Shown here piece after piece: positions 1 to 5,984 of a stretch of 6,083 nucleotides of DNA; the stretch's first letter is position 1; each line of letters starts with the position of its first letter. A model generated the notes under the pieces. That model was not told the origin of the DNA. It worked only from the letters and a program-made list of their open reading frames with translations, and searched no databases. Source of the stretch: Candidatus Rifleibacteriota bacterium (GTDB taxonomy: Bacteria > Riflebacteria > Ozemobacteria > Ozemobacterales > Ozemobacteraceae). The stretch covers positions 1 through 6,083 of the forward strand of contig JAKQKW010000043.1 in the NCBI GenBank assembly GCA_029560455.1, written 5' to 3'. The position numbers and the translations under genes were made by a program.

Positions 1-1179
1 ATCGGCAAAACGCCAGAGCGACCCAATCTTGTCGCCCGCCTCGCCGGTCAAGGCCAGGCGCCACCTCTGCTGCTTTATGGGCACATCGACGTCGTGACCA
101 CTGTCGATCAGAATTGGCAACACCCGCCTTTTGCCGGCAAAATCGTCGATGATTTTCTCTGGGGCCGCGGCACCCTCGATATGAAGGGCGGAGTTGCCAT
201 GATGCTGGCGGCATTCATACGGGCCAGAACCTGTAACCTGTTGCCGCCCGGCGATATAATTCTGGCCGTCGTGTGCGATGAAGAAACCGGCAGTAACTTC
301 GGCGCGCGATTTCTCGTCGAAGAGCACCCGGAGCTCTTCAAAGGCGTGCGTTACGCCATCGGCGAATTCGGCGGATTTACCTTTACCATCGGCAATAAAA
401 CCTTTTATCCGATTCAGGTTGCAGAAAAGCAGATGTGCTGGCTCAAGGCAACGGTTCGCGGAACGGGCGGGCATGGCTCGATGCCGGTTCGGGGCGGTGC
501 CATGGCCAGGCTGGCAAGGTTTTTACAGCAACTCGACAAAAACAGATTGCCGGTGCATATTACCCCGGTTCCCAGCGAGATGATCAATATAATCGCTTCT
601 ACCAACGGTGGTTTCAGTGGCTTTTTAACCAAGATGCTGAAGTTGCCGCTTTTCACCGACAGAATTCTCGATTGCATCGGGGCACCGGGTCGCCTTTTCG
701 ATTCAATGCTGCACAACACTGTAACGCCAACAGTCATCAAGGGAAGCGAAATGGTAAATGTCATTCCGTCAGAAATATCCGTCGGCCTCGACGGGCGCCT
801 GCTTCCCGGTTTTCGCCCCGACGACATGCTGCGAGAACTTCGACAAATTATCGACAAAGATGTCGAGCTTGAACTGATGCATTACTGGGAAGGCCCCGGA
901 AAGCCGGACATGGGACTGTTTTCAACGCTTACCGGTATATTGCGCGAAGCCGCACCCGGCTCTGTGCCGATTCCTCTTCTGCTTAGCGGCGTTACTGACA
1001 GCCGCTTTTTCTCACGATTGGGTATTCAAACCTATGGGTTTCTGCCAATGCCTCTGCCAGAGGGCTTTGATTTTTCCAGGCTCATTCATGCCGCTGACGA
1101 GCGTATACCAGTTGCCGCAATCGAGTTTGGCACAAACGCGATATACCAGGTCTTCAGCCGTTTTGGCCGGCAATTCTAA
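1..1179 (+). CDS. M20-family zinc metallohydrolase (ArgE/DapE-like), 5'-truncated by window edge
   Basis: The frame is open from base 1, so the start codon lies upstream. The GTG at 94 falls inside the first metal-binding motif and is not a real start. Numbering codons from base 1, the M20 signature is complete: GHIDVV with metal ligand H28 and D30, D60 in GRGTLDMKGG as bridging ligand, E94-E95 in CDEETGS as catalytic base and ligand, E122 in GEFGG, H158 in GTGGHGS of the lid/dimerisation domain, and H363 in IHAADER as the last ligand. The 392 visible residues suggest that roughly 50-80 N-terminal residues are missing. Family members hydrolyse amide bonds of N-acyl amino acids or small peptides using two zinc ions in the cytoplasm; the substrate here cannot be told. 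The GVTDSRFF segment fits the broad peptidase/deacylase branch. A DUF362 gene follows after 30 bp, probably in the same transcript. Confidence 0.93.
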   Translation: MGKTPERPNLVARLAGQGQAPPLLLYGHIDVVTTVDQNWQHPPFAGKIVDDFLWGRGTLDMKGGVAMMLAAFIRARTCNLLPPGDIILAVVCDEETGSNFGARFLVEEHPELFKGVRYAIGEFGGFTFTIGNKTFYPIQVAEKQMCWLKATVRGTGGHGSMPVRGGAMARLARFLQQLDKNRLPVHITPVPSEMINIIASTNGGFSGFLTKMLKLPLFTDRILDCIGAPGRLFDSMLHNTVTPTVIKGSEMVNVIPSEISVGLDGRLLPGFRPDDMLRELRQIIDKDVELELMHYWEGPGKPDMGLFSTLTGILREAAPGSVPIPLLLSGVTDSRFFSRLGIQTYGFLPMPLPEGFDFSRLIHAADERIPVAAIEFGTNAIYQVFSRFGRQF

Positions 1180-1209
1180 ATTCGGAATTTCTTTTCATAG
1201 GAGCAAACG

Positions 1210-2250
1210 ATGGCTACCGTCTATTTTCACCCGCTTGCAAAAGATCACTCTGCCGCTGAAACCAGCGCCGCCGCCCAAAAAGTTTTTGAAACGCTCGTTG
1301 AAACCGAGAAATTTGAACTGGTGAAAAAAGTTCCTCTCAAGGTCCATTTCGGGGAAATGGGAAACCATACGTTTGTCGGCTCTGAAAATTATCTCGGAGT
1401 CATCGATTCGCTCAAAAAAAGGAATATCGAGTCCTGTTACATCGAGACGAATGTGCTTTACGGCGGCAAACGAAACAACCGGACGAATCATTTGAAAACG
1501 GCGGCCGAACATGGCTTTACCCAGTTGCCGATCGAGATCGCCGATGGAGAAGTGGGCCAGGAGTATTATGAAGTCAAGATTGACGGGCATCAGTTTAAAT
1601 CCTGCCTCATTGCCTCAGGGTTCAAGCCCTATCAGCAGATGGTCGTTCTGGCTCATTTCAAAGGGCACATGCTTGCCGGGTTCGGCGGGGCGATCAAGCA
1701 ACTTGCGATGGGCTGTGCCTCGCGGGGCGGAAAAATGGCTCAGCACCAGTCGGCGAAACCATTTATCATTCCCTTTCTGTGTCGAAAATGCGGGGCATGC
1801 AAAAAAGTCTGTGCGGTTGATGCCATCGAACTCGGTTTCTGGCCTCGAATCAACCGTGACAAATGCGTCGGGTGTGCCGCCTGCACCGGGGTGTGCCGTT
1901 TTTATGCCATCCACACGAATTATCTGCGTTTTCTCATGCTGGGGAGTTTTACGGAGAAAGTCGCTGAATACGGCTATGCCGCACAGATCGGAAAAAAGAA
2001 CATTTACGTGAATTTCGTCATGAATATCACGAGCGGCTGTGATTGCGAAGGCCGGAAAATGACCCCATTCATGCGGGATATCGGAATTCTCGCCTCGACC
2101 GACCCGGTCGCGGTCGACCAGGCCTGTCTGGATAAAATCGATGAAGCCGAAGGTAAGAAGGTGTTTACCCGGGGCCGCGAAACTCTCGATTTTGCAGAAA
2201 AACTCGGAATGGGCAAAAGAGCCTACAATCTGATTCAGGTTTTTCCATAA
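1210..2250 (+). CDS. DUF362 protein with two 4Fe-4S clusters
   Basis: A 346-residue protein. The start is the ATG six bases after a TAGGAG ribosome site (1198-1203). The N-terminal part has the DUF362 hallmark VHFGEMGN (about residues 45-52), and a second conserved stretch, AHFKGHMLAGFGGAIKQLAMG, spans about 148-168. A ferredoxin-type insert follows with Cys 191/194/197/201 and Cys 219/222/225/229, each CxxCxxCxxxC, so two 4Fe-4S clusters are expected. The C-terminal part has SGCDCEG (275-281) and the conserved DPVAVDQA (298-305). No signal peptide or membrane segment is visible, so it should be cytoplasmic. The family is common in anaerobes but has no general assigned reaction; an electron-transfer or cluster-dependent role is inference. 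It sits 30 bp after the M20 gene with no promoter visible between them. Family assignment is secure; function is unknown. Confidence 0.93.
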   Translation: MATVYFHPLAKDHSAAETSAAAQKVFETLVETEKFELVKKVPLKVHFGEMGNHTFVGSENYLGVIDSLKKRNIESCYIETNVLYGGKRNNRTNHLKTAAEHGFTQLPIEIADGEVGQEYYEVKIDGHQFKSCLIASGFKPYQQMVVLAHFKGHMLAGFGGAIKQLAMGCASRGGKMAQHQSAKPFIIPFLCRKCGACKKVCAVDAIELGFWPRINRDKCVGCAACTGVCRFYAIHTNYLRFLMLGSFTEKVAEYGYAAQIGKKNIYVNFVMNITSGCDCEGRKMTPFMRDIGILASTDPVAVDQACLDKIDEAEGKKVFTRGRETLDFAEKLGMGKRAYNLIQVFP

Positions 2251-2269
2251 AATATAAACCTCTGTTTTT
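2237..2269 (+). terminator. weak intrinsic terminator candidate after the DUF362 gene
   Basis: AGGTTT (2237-2242) can pair with AAACCT (2256-2261), a 6-bp stem with a 13-nt loop that contains the DUF362 stop codon. A five-T run (2265-2269) follows after three bases. The stem is short and AT-rich with a long loop, so termination would be inefficient. It lies where a terminator is expected, between converging genes. Confidence 0.28.
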
Positions 2270-2295
2270 GTGCCTTTTTGACATACCTCAAGCTG

Positions 2296-2339
2296 CATGC
2301 TATGTTGCGGACTGCCTGTCTGAGCAATCGAAAAGCATG
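2296..2339. repeat. nested imperfect hairpin in convergent intergenic region
   Basis: Three nested inverted-repeat pairs are visible: CATGCT (2296-2301) with AGCATG (2334-2339), TTGC (2305-2308) with GCAA (2324-2327), and GAC (2310-2312) with GTC (2318-2320), leaving a 5-nt apical loop. Internal loops separate the stems. No T-run follows on either strand, so it is not a standard terminator. It may be a structured 3' end, a protein site or chance. The remainder of the 143-bp gap shows nothing else convincing. Confidence 0.3.
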
Positions 2340-2393
2340 ATTCTGCTCTGGCCAGCTTATTAATCAAGCTGAAAAATCAAAACTGTGTATTTT

Positions 2394-3143
2394 TTACAGT
2401 TTCTGCACGGTGAATTCTTCGACCCAGCCGTTGGCACCTTCGTCGATCCAGTGATTGTCGTTGTTTCTTACAAGTCCGACCTTTGCGGGAACCATCAGTT
2501 CGGGATATTTGTCAGCAACCTTCAGATTGCGGGGCTCGCCGCGCTGACCGGGCACACAAAGCCAGTCGGTAAAAACCTTTTTAGTCTGCAATCTGTCGAG
2601 AATATTTGCAAGCCAGGTGCCGTGTGTGTAGCCGCCGGCCCAGTTTTTCGACCAGATTGCCGAAACTTTGACATCGTTGGGCAGCAGTATCCTTGCCACC
2701 ATGAATTCGTTTTCGCAAAGACAGTAAATGAGAGTGCGAATCTTTTCTGAGCCCCACAGACGCAGCTTGTATTCAAAAACCTGCCCCGAAAATTCATAGT
2801 TGTCGTATATCTGGTTCGGGCTGCTTATTTTGGGCAGTTCGCGGAATGACAACACTTCAAACGAACCGTACATGCCGCAGTCTTCGGGTTCAAGATCTTT
2901 GCCGGCTGCGAATTCCTGATAAAAGTTGACGTCGGCATGAAGAAACAAATCGATGTCTTCAGAGTCACAGACAGGGTCAGGGTTGCGGGTGCTGCCTGAT
3001 TCGGCGCAGATGATTCTTTCTTCGCGCGGCTTTCTGCCCGAAGCGAAGTAATCGAGACTGCTCAGATCATTACCAGAAGATGGATAAAAGCAGATATTGC
3101 GGTATTTTTTCAGTTCATTCGCCAGATACTCTTCATCAGTCAT
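2394..3143 (-). CDS. uncharacterised 249-residue soluble protein
   Basis: I do not recognise a named family. The reading frame is real: it fills its interval without competition from a better frame, and its ATG is preceded by AAAGGAGA (plus-strand 3155-3162) about 11 bases upstream. There is no signal peptide, membrane segment or Cys-rich metal site. The composition is acidic and aromatic-rich, as in a globular cytoplasmic protein. Visible features are CFYPSSGNDLSSLDYF (about residues 18-33), reminiscent of an N-terminal motif seen in conserved hypothetical proteins, a DIDLFLHADVNFY stretch (63-75) with possible acidic and His ligands, and a C-terminal half rich in Trp (WSKNWAGGYTHGTW, about 164-177). 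The gene converges on the DUF362 gene and diverges from the DUF134 operon, so it is probably its own transcription unit. A small-molecule or nucleotide-related enzymatic role is possible but unsupported. Confidence 0.82.
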   Translation of the reverse strand: MTDEEYLANELKKYRNICFYPSSGNDLSSLDYFASGRKPREERIICAESGSTRNPDPVCDSEDIDLFLHADVNFYQEFAAGKDLEPEDCGMYGSFEVLSFRELPKISSPNQIYDNYEFSGQVFEYKLRLWGSEKIRTLIYCLCENEFMVARILLPNDVKVSAIWSKNWAGGYTHGTWLANILDRLQTKKVFTDWLCVPGQRGEPRNLKVADKYPELMVPAKVGLVRNNDNHWIDEGANGWVEEFTVQKL

Positions 3144-3165
3144 GACTTGCGCGTTCTCCTTTATC

Positions 3166-3187
3166 AGACCCTGCAGAACACAGGTCT
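3166..3187 (-). promoter_or_regulatory. inverted repeat / possible 5' leader hairpin of the leftward gene
   Basis: On the minus strand, AGACCTG (plus 3187-3181) can pair with CAGGGTCT (plus 3173-3166) with one bulged base and a 7-nt loop. The hairpin would begin at the predicted transcript start and end just before the ribosome site (plus 3155-3162). A third half-site, AGACC, lies at plus 3202-3206, so AGACC/GGTCT motifs alternate across the promoter. This could be a 5' stabilising hairpin or a regulator-binding site. Confidence 0.35.
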
Positions 3188-3193
3188 AAAGCG

Positions 3194-3222
3194 ATAATAA
3201 CAGACCAGCCCCCGCAAGTAAA
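3194..3222 (-). promoter_or_regulatory. candidate sigma-70 promoter for the leftward uncharacterised gene
   Basis: Reading the minus strand, TTTACT (plus 3222-3217) and TATTAT (plus 3199-3194) are separated by 17 bp. The -10 matches 5 of 6 consensus bases and the -35 matches 4 of 6. The predicted start, near plus 3187, gives a leader of about 44 nt with a ribosome site. The fit is plausible but not strong. Confidence 0.42.
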
Positions 3223-3255
3223 ACCCCACCGGCAAATCGAAATTAAAATTGCGGG

Positions 3256-3284
3256 TTGACAAACAAGCATTAGAAACATAACAT
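3256..3284 (+). promoter_or_regulatory. sigma-70-type promoter for the DUF134/NifX/ATPase operon
   Basis: A perfect TTGACA -35 (3256-3261) is followed after exactly 17 bp by TAACAT (3279-3284), which matches 4 of 6 bases of the -10 consensus. Transcription would start near 3291, giving a leader of about 30 nt. An A-rich AAAAGGAAAA ribosome site (3303-3312) precedes the ATG at 3323. No sigma-54 GG/GC element was seen in this intergenic region. Confidence 0.62.
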
Positions 3285-3322
3285 AGTTTTTAGCTTATGC
3301 CAAAAAAGGAAAATTTACAACT

Positions 3323-3724
3323 ATGGTCAGACCGAGATTGCACCGTCGTGTAAGCGGCGAATTCAACGCAACCTACTTCAAGCCGGCCGGAATACCGGTT
3401 CGCGAGCTTGAAACCGTCAGCCTGACTTTTGATGAACTCGAAGCGGTGCGCCTGACAGATCTCGAAGAGCTGTATCAGGCCGATGCCGCGGCCCAGATGA
3501 AGGTTTCGCGCCAGACCCTTGGCAACATCGTCAAAGCGGCGCACAAAAAGATTGCCGAAGCCCTGATCAAAGGCAAAGCCATCAAAATCGAGGGCGGCAC
3601 CGTCGAGTATATGCGCAAGCTTTACTATTGCCCGGCCTGCGAGAGCACTTTCCAGACTGAGCCAGATAAAGACAACTGCCCTTCGTGCAAAAGCGACAAA
3701 ATTGAACCGGCCGACAAGCCCTGA
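3323..3724 (+). CDS. DUF134 (UPF0251) helix-turn-helix regulator with C-terminal zinc ribbon
   Basis: A 133-residue protein. The N-terminus RPRLHRRVSGEF and the stretch TYFKPAGIPVRELE (17-30) are diagnostic of DUF134. The acidic LTFDELEAVRLTDLEELYQ segment (34-52) and the helix-turn-helix around 53-80, with SRQTLGNIV as the likely recognition helix (62-70), follow as in sigma-region-4-like DNA-binding domains. IEGG (89-92) ends the core. A C-terminal ribbon with Cys 103/106 and Cys 119/122 probably binds zinc or another metal; it makes the protein longer than the core domain alone. Family members are small cytoplasmic DNA-binding proteins often found next to NifX-like genes. As the first gene of this operon, 52 bp before the NifX-like gene, it is the best candidate for a local, possibly self-acting, regulator. 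The ATG at 3297 is out of frame, which supports the start at 3323. Confidence 0.93.
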   Translation: MVRPRLHRRVSGEFNATYFKPAGIPVRELETVSLTFDELEAVRLTDLEELYQADAAAQMKVSRQTLGNIVKAAHKKIAEALIKGKAIKIEGGTVEYMRKLYYCPACESTFQTEPDKDNCPSCKSDKIEPADKP

Positions 3725-3776
3725 ATGGGCCTGCTGCCCTGACAGCCTGCCGCAGTCTCATTAAAGGAGAACAGCA

Positions 3777-4142
3777 ATGAAATACGTTATTTCGGTAAGA
3801 GAACAGAACCTTGACGCCACCGTCGACCCACGATTCGGCAGAGCGCAGATGTTTGCACTCTATGACAGCCAAACCGATAGCTGCACCTGGCATTCGAACA
3901 CCCAGAATCTTCAGGCAGCACAGGGAGCCGGTATTCAGAGCGCCCAGAACGTCGTCAATCTTGGCGCTGAGGCTGTAATTACTGGTCATTGCGGCCCGAA
4001 AGCCTTTCGGGTTCTCGCCACCGCCGGCATCAAAATTTATAATGTTGCCAGTGGCCTGACAATCAAAGAAGCTGTAAAACAGATCGAGAACGGCAGCATC
4101 AAACCGGCTGAAGACGCAGACGTTGAAGGGCACTGGGTATAA
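3777..4142 (+). CDS. NifX/NifB-C-terminal-like protein (dinitrogenase Fe-Mo cofactor domain)
   Basis: A 121-residue single-domain protein with a strong AAAGGAG ribosome site upstream of its ATG. It starts MKYVISV, the first strand of the fold, then shows the family motif DPRFGRAQMF (17-26). A Gly/Ala-rich segment about 46-70 leads to TGHCGPKAF (69-77), with Cys 72 the only cysteine of that segment and a likely metal-cluster ligand. The last part forms the terminal strand and helix (IKIYNVASGLTIKEAV). Members of this fold bind iron- or molybdenum-containing cluster intermediates, including NifX, NafY and the Desulfovibrio orange protein. No nif structural genes are in the window, so a nitrogenase role is not supported. 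The gap to the ATPase gene is only 3 bp (TAA, three bases, ATG), indicating translational coupling. It differs in motif from the second NifX-like protein at 5959. Confidence 0.93.
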   Translation: MKYVISVREQNLDATVDPRFGRAQMFALYDSQTDSCTWHSNTQNLQAAQGAGIQSAQNVVNLGAEAVITGHCGPKAFRVLATAGIKIYNVASGLTIKEAVKQIENGSIKPAEDADVEGHWV

Positions 4143-4145
4143 GCC

Positions 4146-5984
4146 ATGAAAGTTGCTATCTGCAGCGGAAAAGGCGGTACCGGCAAGACAACGGTCACCC
4201 TCAGCCTTGCCTGGACCCTAGGCCAGGCTGAAGAATTCAAAATGCCGGTGCGCGTGCTTGACTGCGATGTCGAAGAGCCGAACTGCCACCTGTTTCTGCG
4301 CGGCAATTACGGCGACCCGCAACCGGTTCATGCCGAAAAACCCGAATTCGACCTCAAAAAATGCATCGGCTGCGGACGCTGCGCCAACAAATGCCGCTAC
4401 AACGCCATTGCCATGGTCAAAGGCACCCCGCTGGTATTCAACGATATGTGTCATTCATGCGGGGTCTGCGCTGCCGTATGCCCACACGATGCCATCAAAA
4501 TGAAGCCTGTAGTCATCGGCGAAATCCTTTCTGATCTGAATATGAAGCCGTTCAGCTTTGCCTGGGGCCGCCTCAAAGTCGGTGAATCGCAAAGCCCGAT
4601 GGTTATTTCACAACTGCAGAAACTGGCACCGCCAGAAGCCATAACCCTTCTCGACGGGCCACCAGGAACTGCCTGCAGCGCCGTCAAGACGATTTCGGCC
4701 GCCGATCGCGTAATTCTGGTCACCGAACCGACCCCGTTCGGCGCCCACGACCTGAAACTGGCCCTTAATTTATGCAATGAGCTCAACAAACCCTGTGCCA
4801 TTTTCATCAACCGTTCTGACGAAAATGACAGCATTATCGAGCAGCTCGCCGCCACACATTCAGTGCCGGTGGTCGGTAAAATACCATTCAGCCGCGAATA
4901 CGCACGCGCCTGCTGCGAAGGGCTGATTCTCGCAGCTGAGTTTCCGACGCTGCGTGGCGAAATCATCAACAGCTTTTCACGCATGGTCAATGAGGCAAAA
5001 GTGCCTCTGCGCCACGAAGAAGCCGAAACGGCAGTATCTGGAACCACTGTTCCAGGTGCAAATGGCGGCGCTAAAAGCGACAACTACCAGGAAATAACCA
5101 TTCTCAGCGGTAAAGGCGGCACCGGCAAAACTTCGGTGGCCGGGGCATTTTCCGATCTCGCCGAAAGCCGCGTTTTTGCAGACTGTGACGTCGATGCCGC
5201 CAATCTGAAACTTTTGCTGCAGGGAAAAACCCTCTATCGCAACCGGGTCAGCCTCGGCAGCCTGGCAAAGATAGATCCTTTCCGCTGCATGAAATGCAGC
5301 AAATGTCTTGATCAATGCCGATTTGGCGCCATCAGCCGAAACCCTGAAACCGGTGCATATCAGGTTGAAGAAATGCACTGTGAAGGCTGCGGCCTCTGCG
5401 TCGAAATCTGCCCGGCCCGTGCCATCAGCGAAAAACGCGCCGAAACCGGCAGTCTGATGATGTCAGAGACACATGGCGCTACTTTGATTCACGCCGATCT
5501 CAGTACCGCTGCCGAAAATTCAGGCAAACTCGTTTCGATGGTGCGTGACCTGGCATTTGCCGTCGTCGAACAGCAGCAGAAAGACTGGCTGATCAGCGAT
5601 GGCCCGCCCGGCACCGCCTGCCCGGCAATCGCTGCCGTCACCGGTTCCGATCGGGTGATTCTGGTAACCGAACCTTCAGTAGCCGCACTGCACGACCTTG
5701 AACGGGTAATCAAACTGGTCAGACATTTTGGCCTCACCCCCGAAATTGTTATCAACAAGGCCGATATCAACAGCACCGGCAGTCGTCGAATTCATGAAAT
5801 GGCAACCGCCAGAGGTTATCGCGTCATTGGTGAAATACCCTTTGACGAAACCATCAAACAGGCAATCAAGGCGGGCGTGCCCGTCACCCGCCACAATCCC
5901 GAAAGTCAGGCCGCAAAGGCCATAGTCAACATCTGGAACAAAATCAAGGAGACCCGTAATGAAAATCGCAATTCCGGTAACTGA
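4146..5984 (+). CDS. Fused tandem iron-sulfur MinD/Mrp-type ATPase (two P-loop domains, four 4Fe-4S motifs)
   Basis: A 612-residue protein of two homologous halves. Half 1 (about 1-284): deviant Walker A SGKGGTGKT (7-15), DCDVEEPN (39-46), two 4Fe-4S motifs (Cys 73/76/79/83 and 102/105/108/112), DGPPGT (170-175) and VTEPTPFGAHDL (192-203). Half 2 (about 315-604): Walker A SGKGGTGKT (321-329), DCDVDAAN (346-353), two 4Fe-4S motifs (Cys 381/384/387/391 and 412/415/418/422), the ENSGKLV stretch (457-463), DGPPGT (485-490) and VTEPSVAALHDLERV (507-521). A Gly/Ala/Thr/Glu-rich linker (about 285-314) joins them. Each half equals a stand-alone protein of about 285-290 residues, and the two match the two distinct paralogs normally made by adjacent genes. 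No in-frame ATG lies near the second P-loop (the nearest upstream is codon 280, without a ribosome site), so the fusion is genuine in this sequence. These cytoplasmic ATPases are thought to dimerise across the P-loop; a covalent pair would give a built-in heterodimer. A role in metal-sulfur cluster handling is inferred from the NifX-like genes on both sides. Confidence 0.94.
   Translation: MKVAICSGKGGTGKTTVTLSLAWTLGQAEEFKMPVRVLDCDVEEPNCHLFLRGNYGDPQPVHAEKPEFDLKKCIGCGRCANKCRYNAIAMVKGTPLVFNDMCHSCGVCAAVCPHDAIKMKPVVIGEILSDLNMKPFSFAWGRLKVGESQSPMVISQLQKLAPPEAITLLDGPPGTACSAVKTISAADRVILVTEPTPFGAHDLKLALNLCNELNKPCAIFINRSDENDSIIEQLAATHSVPVVGKIPFSREYARACCEGLILAAEFPTLRGEIINSFSRMVNEAKVPLRHEEAETAVSGTTVPGANGGAKSDNYQEITILSGKGGTGKTSVAGAFSDLAESRVFADCDVDAANLKLLLQGKTLYRNRVSLGSLAKIDPFRCMKCSKCLDQCRFGAISRNPETGAYQVEEMHCEGCGLCVEICPARAISEKRAETGSLMMSETHGATLIHADLSTAAENSGKLVSMVRDLAFAVVEQQQKDWLISDGPPGTACPAIAAVTGSDRVILVTEPSVAALHDLERVIKLVRHFGLTPEIVINKADINSTGSRRIHEMATARGYRVIGEIPFDETIKQAIKAGVPVTRHNPESQAAKAIVNIWNKIKETRNENRNSGN

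Noticed and set aside
94..96. GTG as start of the M20 gene
   Set aside because: The frame is open to base 1 and upstream codons encode conserved family sequence including the essential GHIDVV motif; the GTG is an internal valine.
1615..2367. 250-codon open frame on the minus strand
   Set aside because: It lies almost wholly antisense to the DUF362 gene, whose protein is clearly conserved. Its translation has no recognisable motif, so it is a shadow.
2353..2371. CAGCTT/AAGCTG hairpin as terminator for the leftward gene
   Set aside because: On the minus strand no T-run follows the hairpin, and on the plus strand an A-run follows. A 6-bp stem alone is not enough.
3282..3325. CATAGTT (3282-3288) complementary to AACTATG (3319-3325), possibly hiding the DUF134 start codon
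   Set aside because: The left arm overlaps the -10 element and lies upstream of the predicted transcript start, so it would not be in the RNA.
3725..3776. GGGC/GCCC hairpin after the DUF134 gene as a terminator
   Set aside because: The stem is only 4 bp with no T-tract, and a strong ribosome site for the next gene follows, so read-through is more likely.
4451..5083. 210-codon minus-strand open frame inside the ATPase gene
   Set aside because: It is antisense to conserved P-loop and 4Fe-4S coding sequence, with a low-complexity Ser/Arg-rich translation, and is a shadow of the plus-strand codons.
4146..5984. Chromosome partition or division-site (ParA/MinD) function for the ATPase
   Set aside because: The 4Fe-4S inserts and NifX-like neighbours fit the Fe-S ATPase branch. 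No ParB, parS-like repeats or MinC/MinE genes are present.
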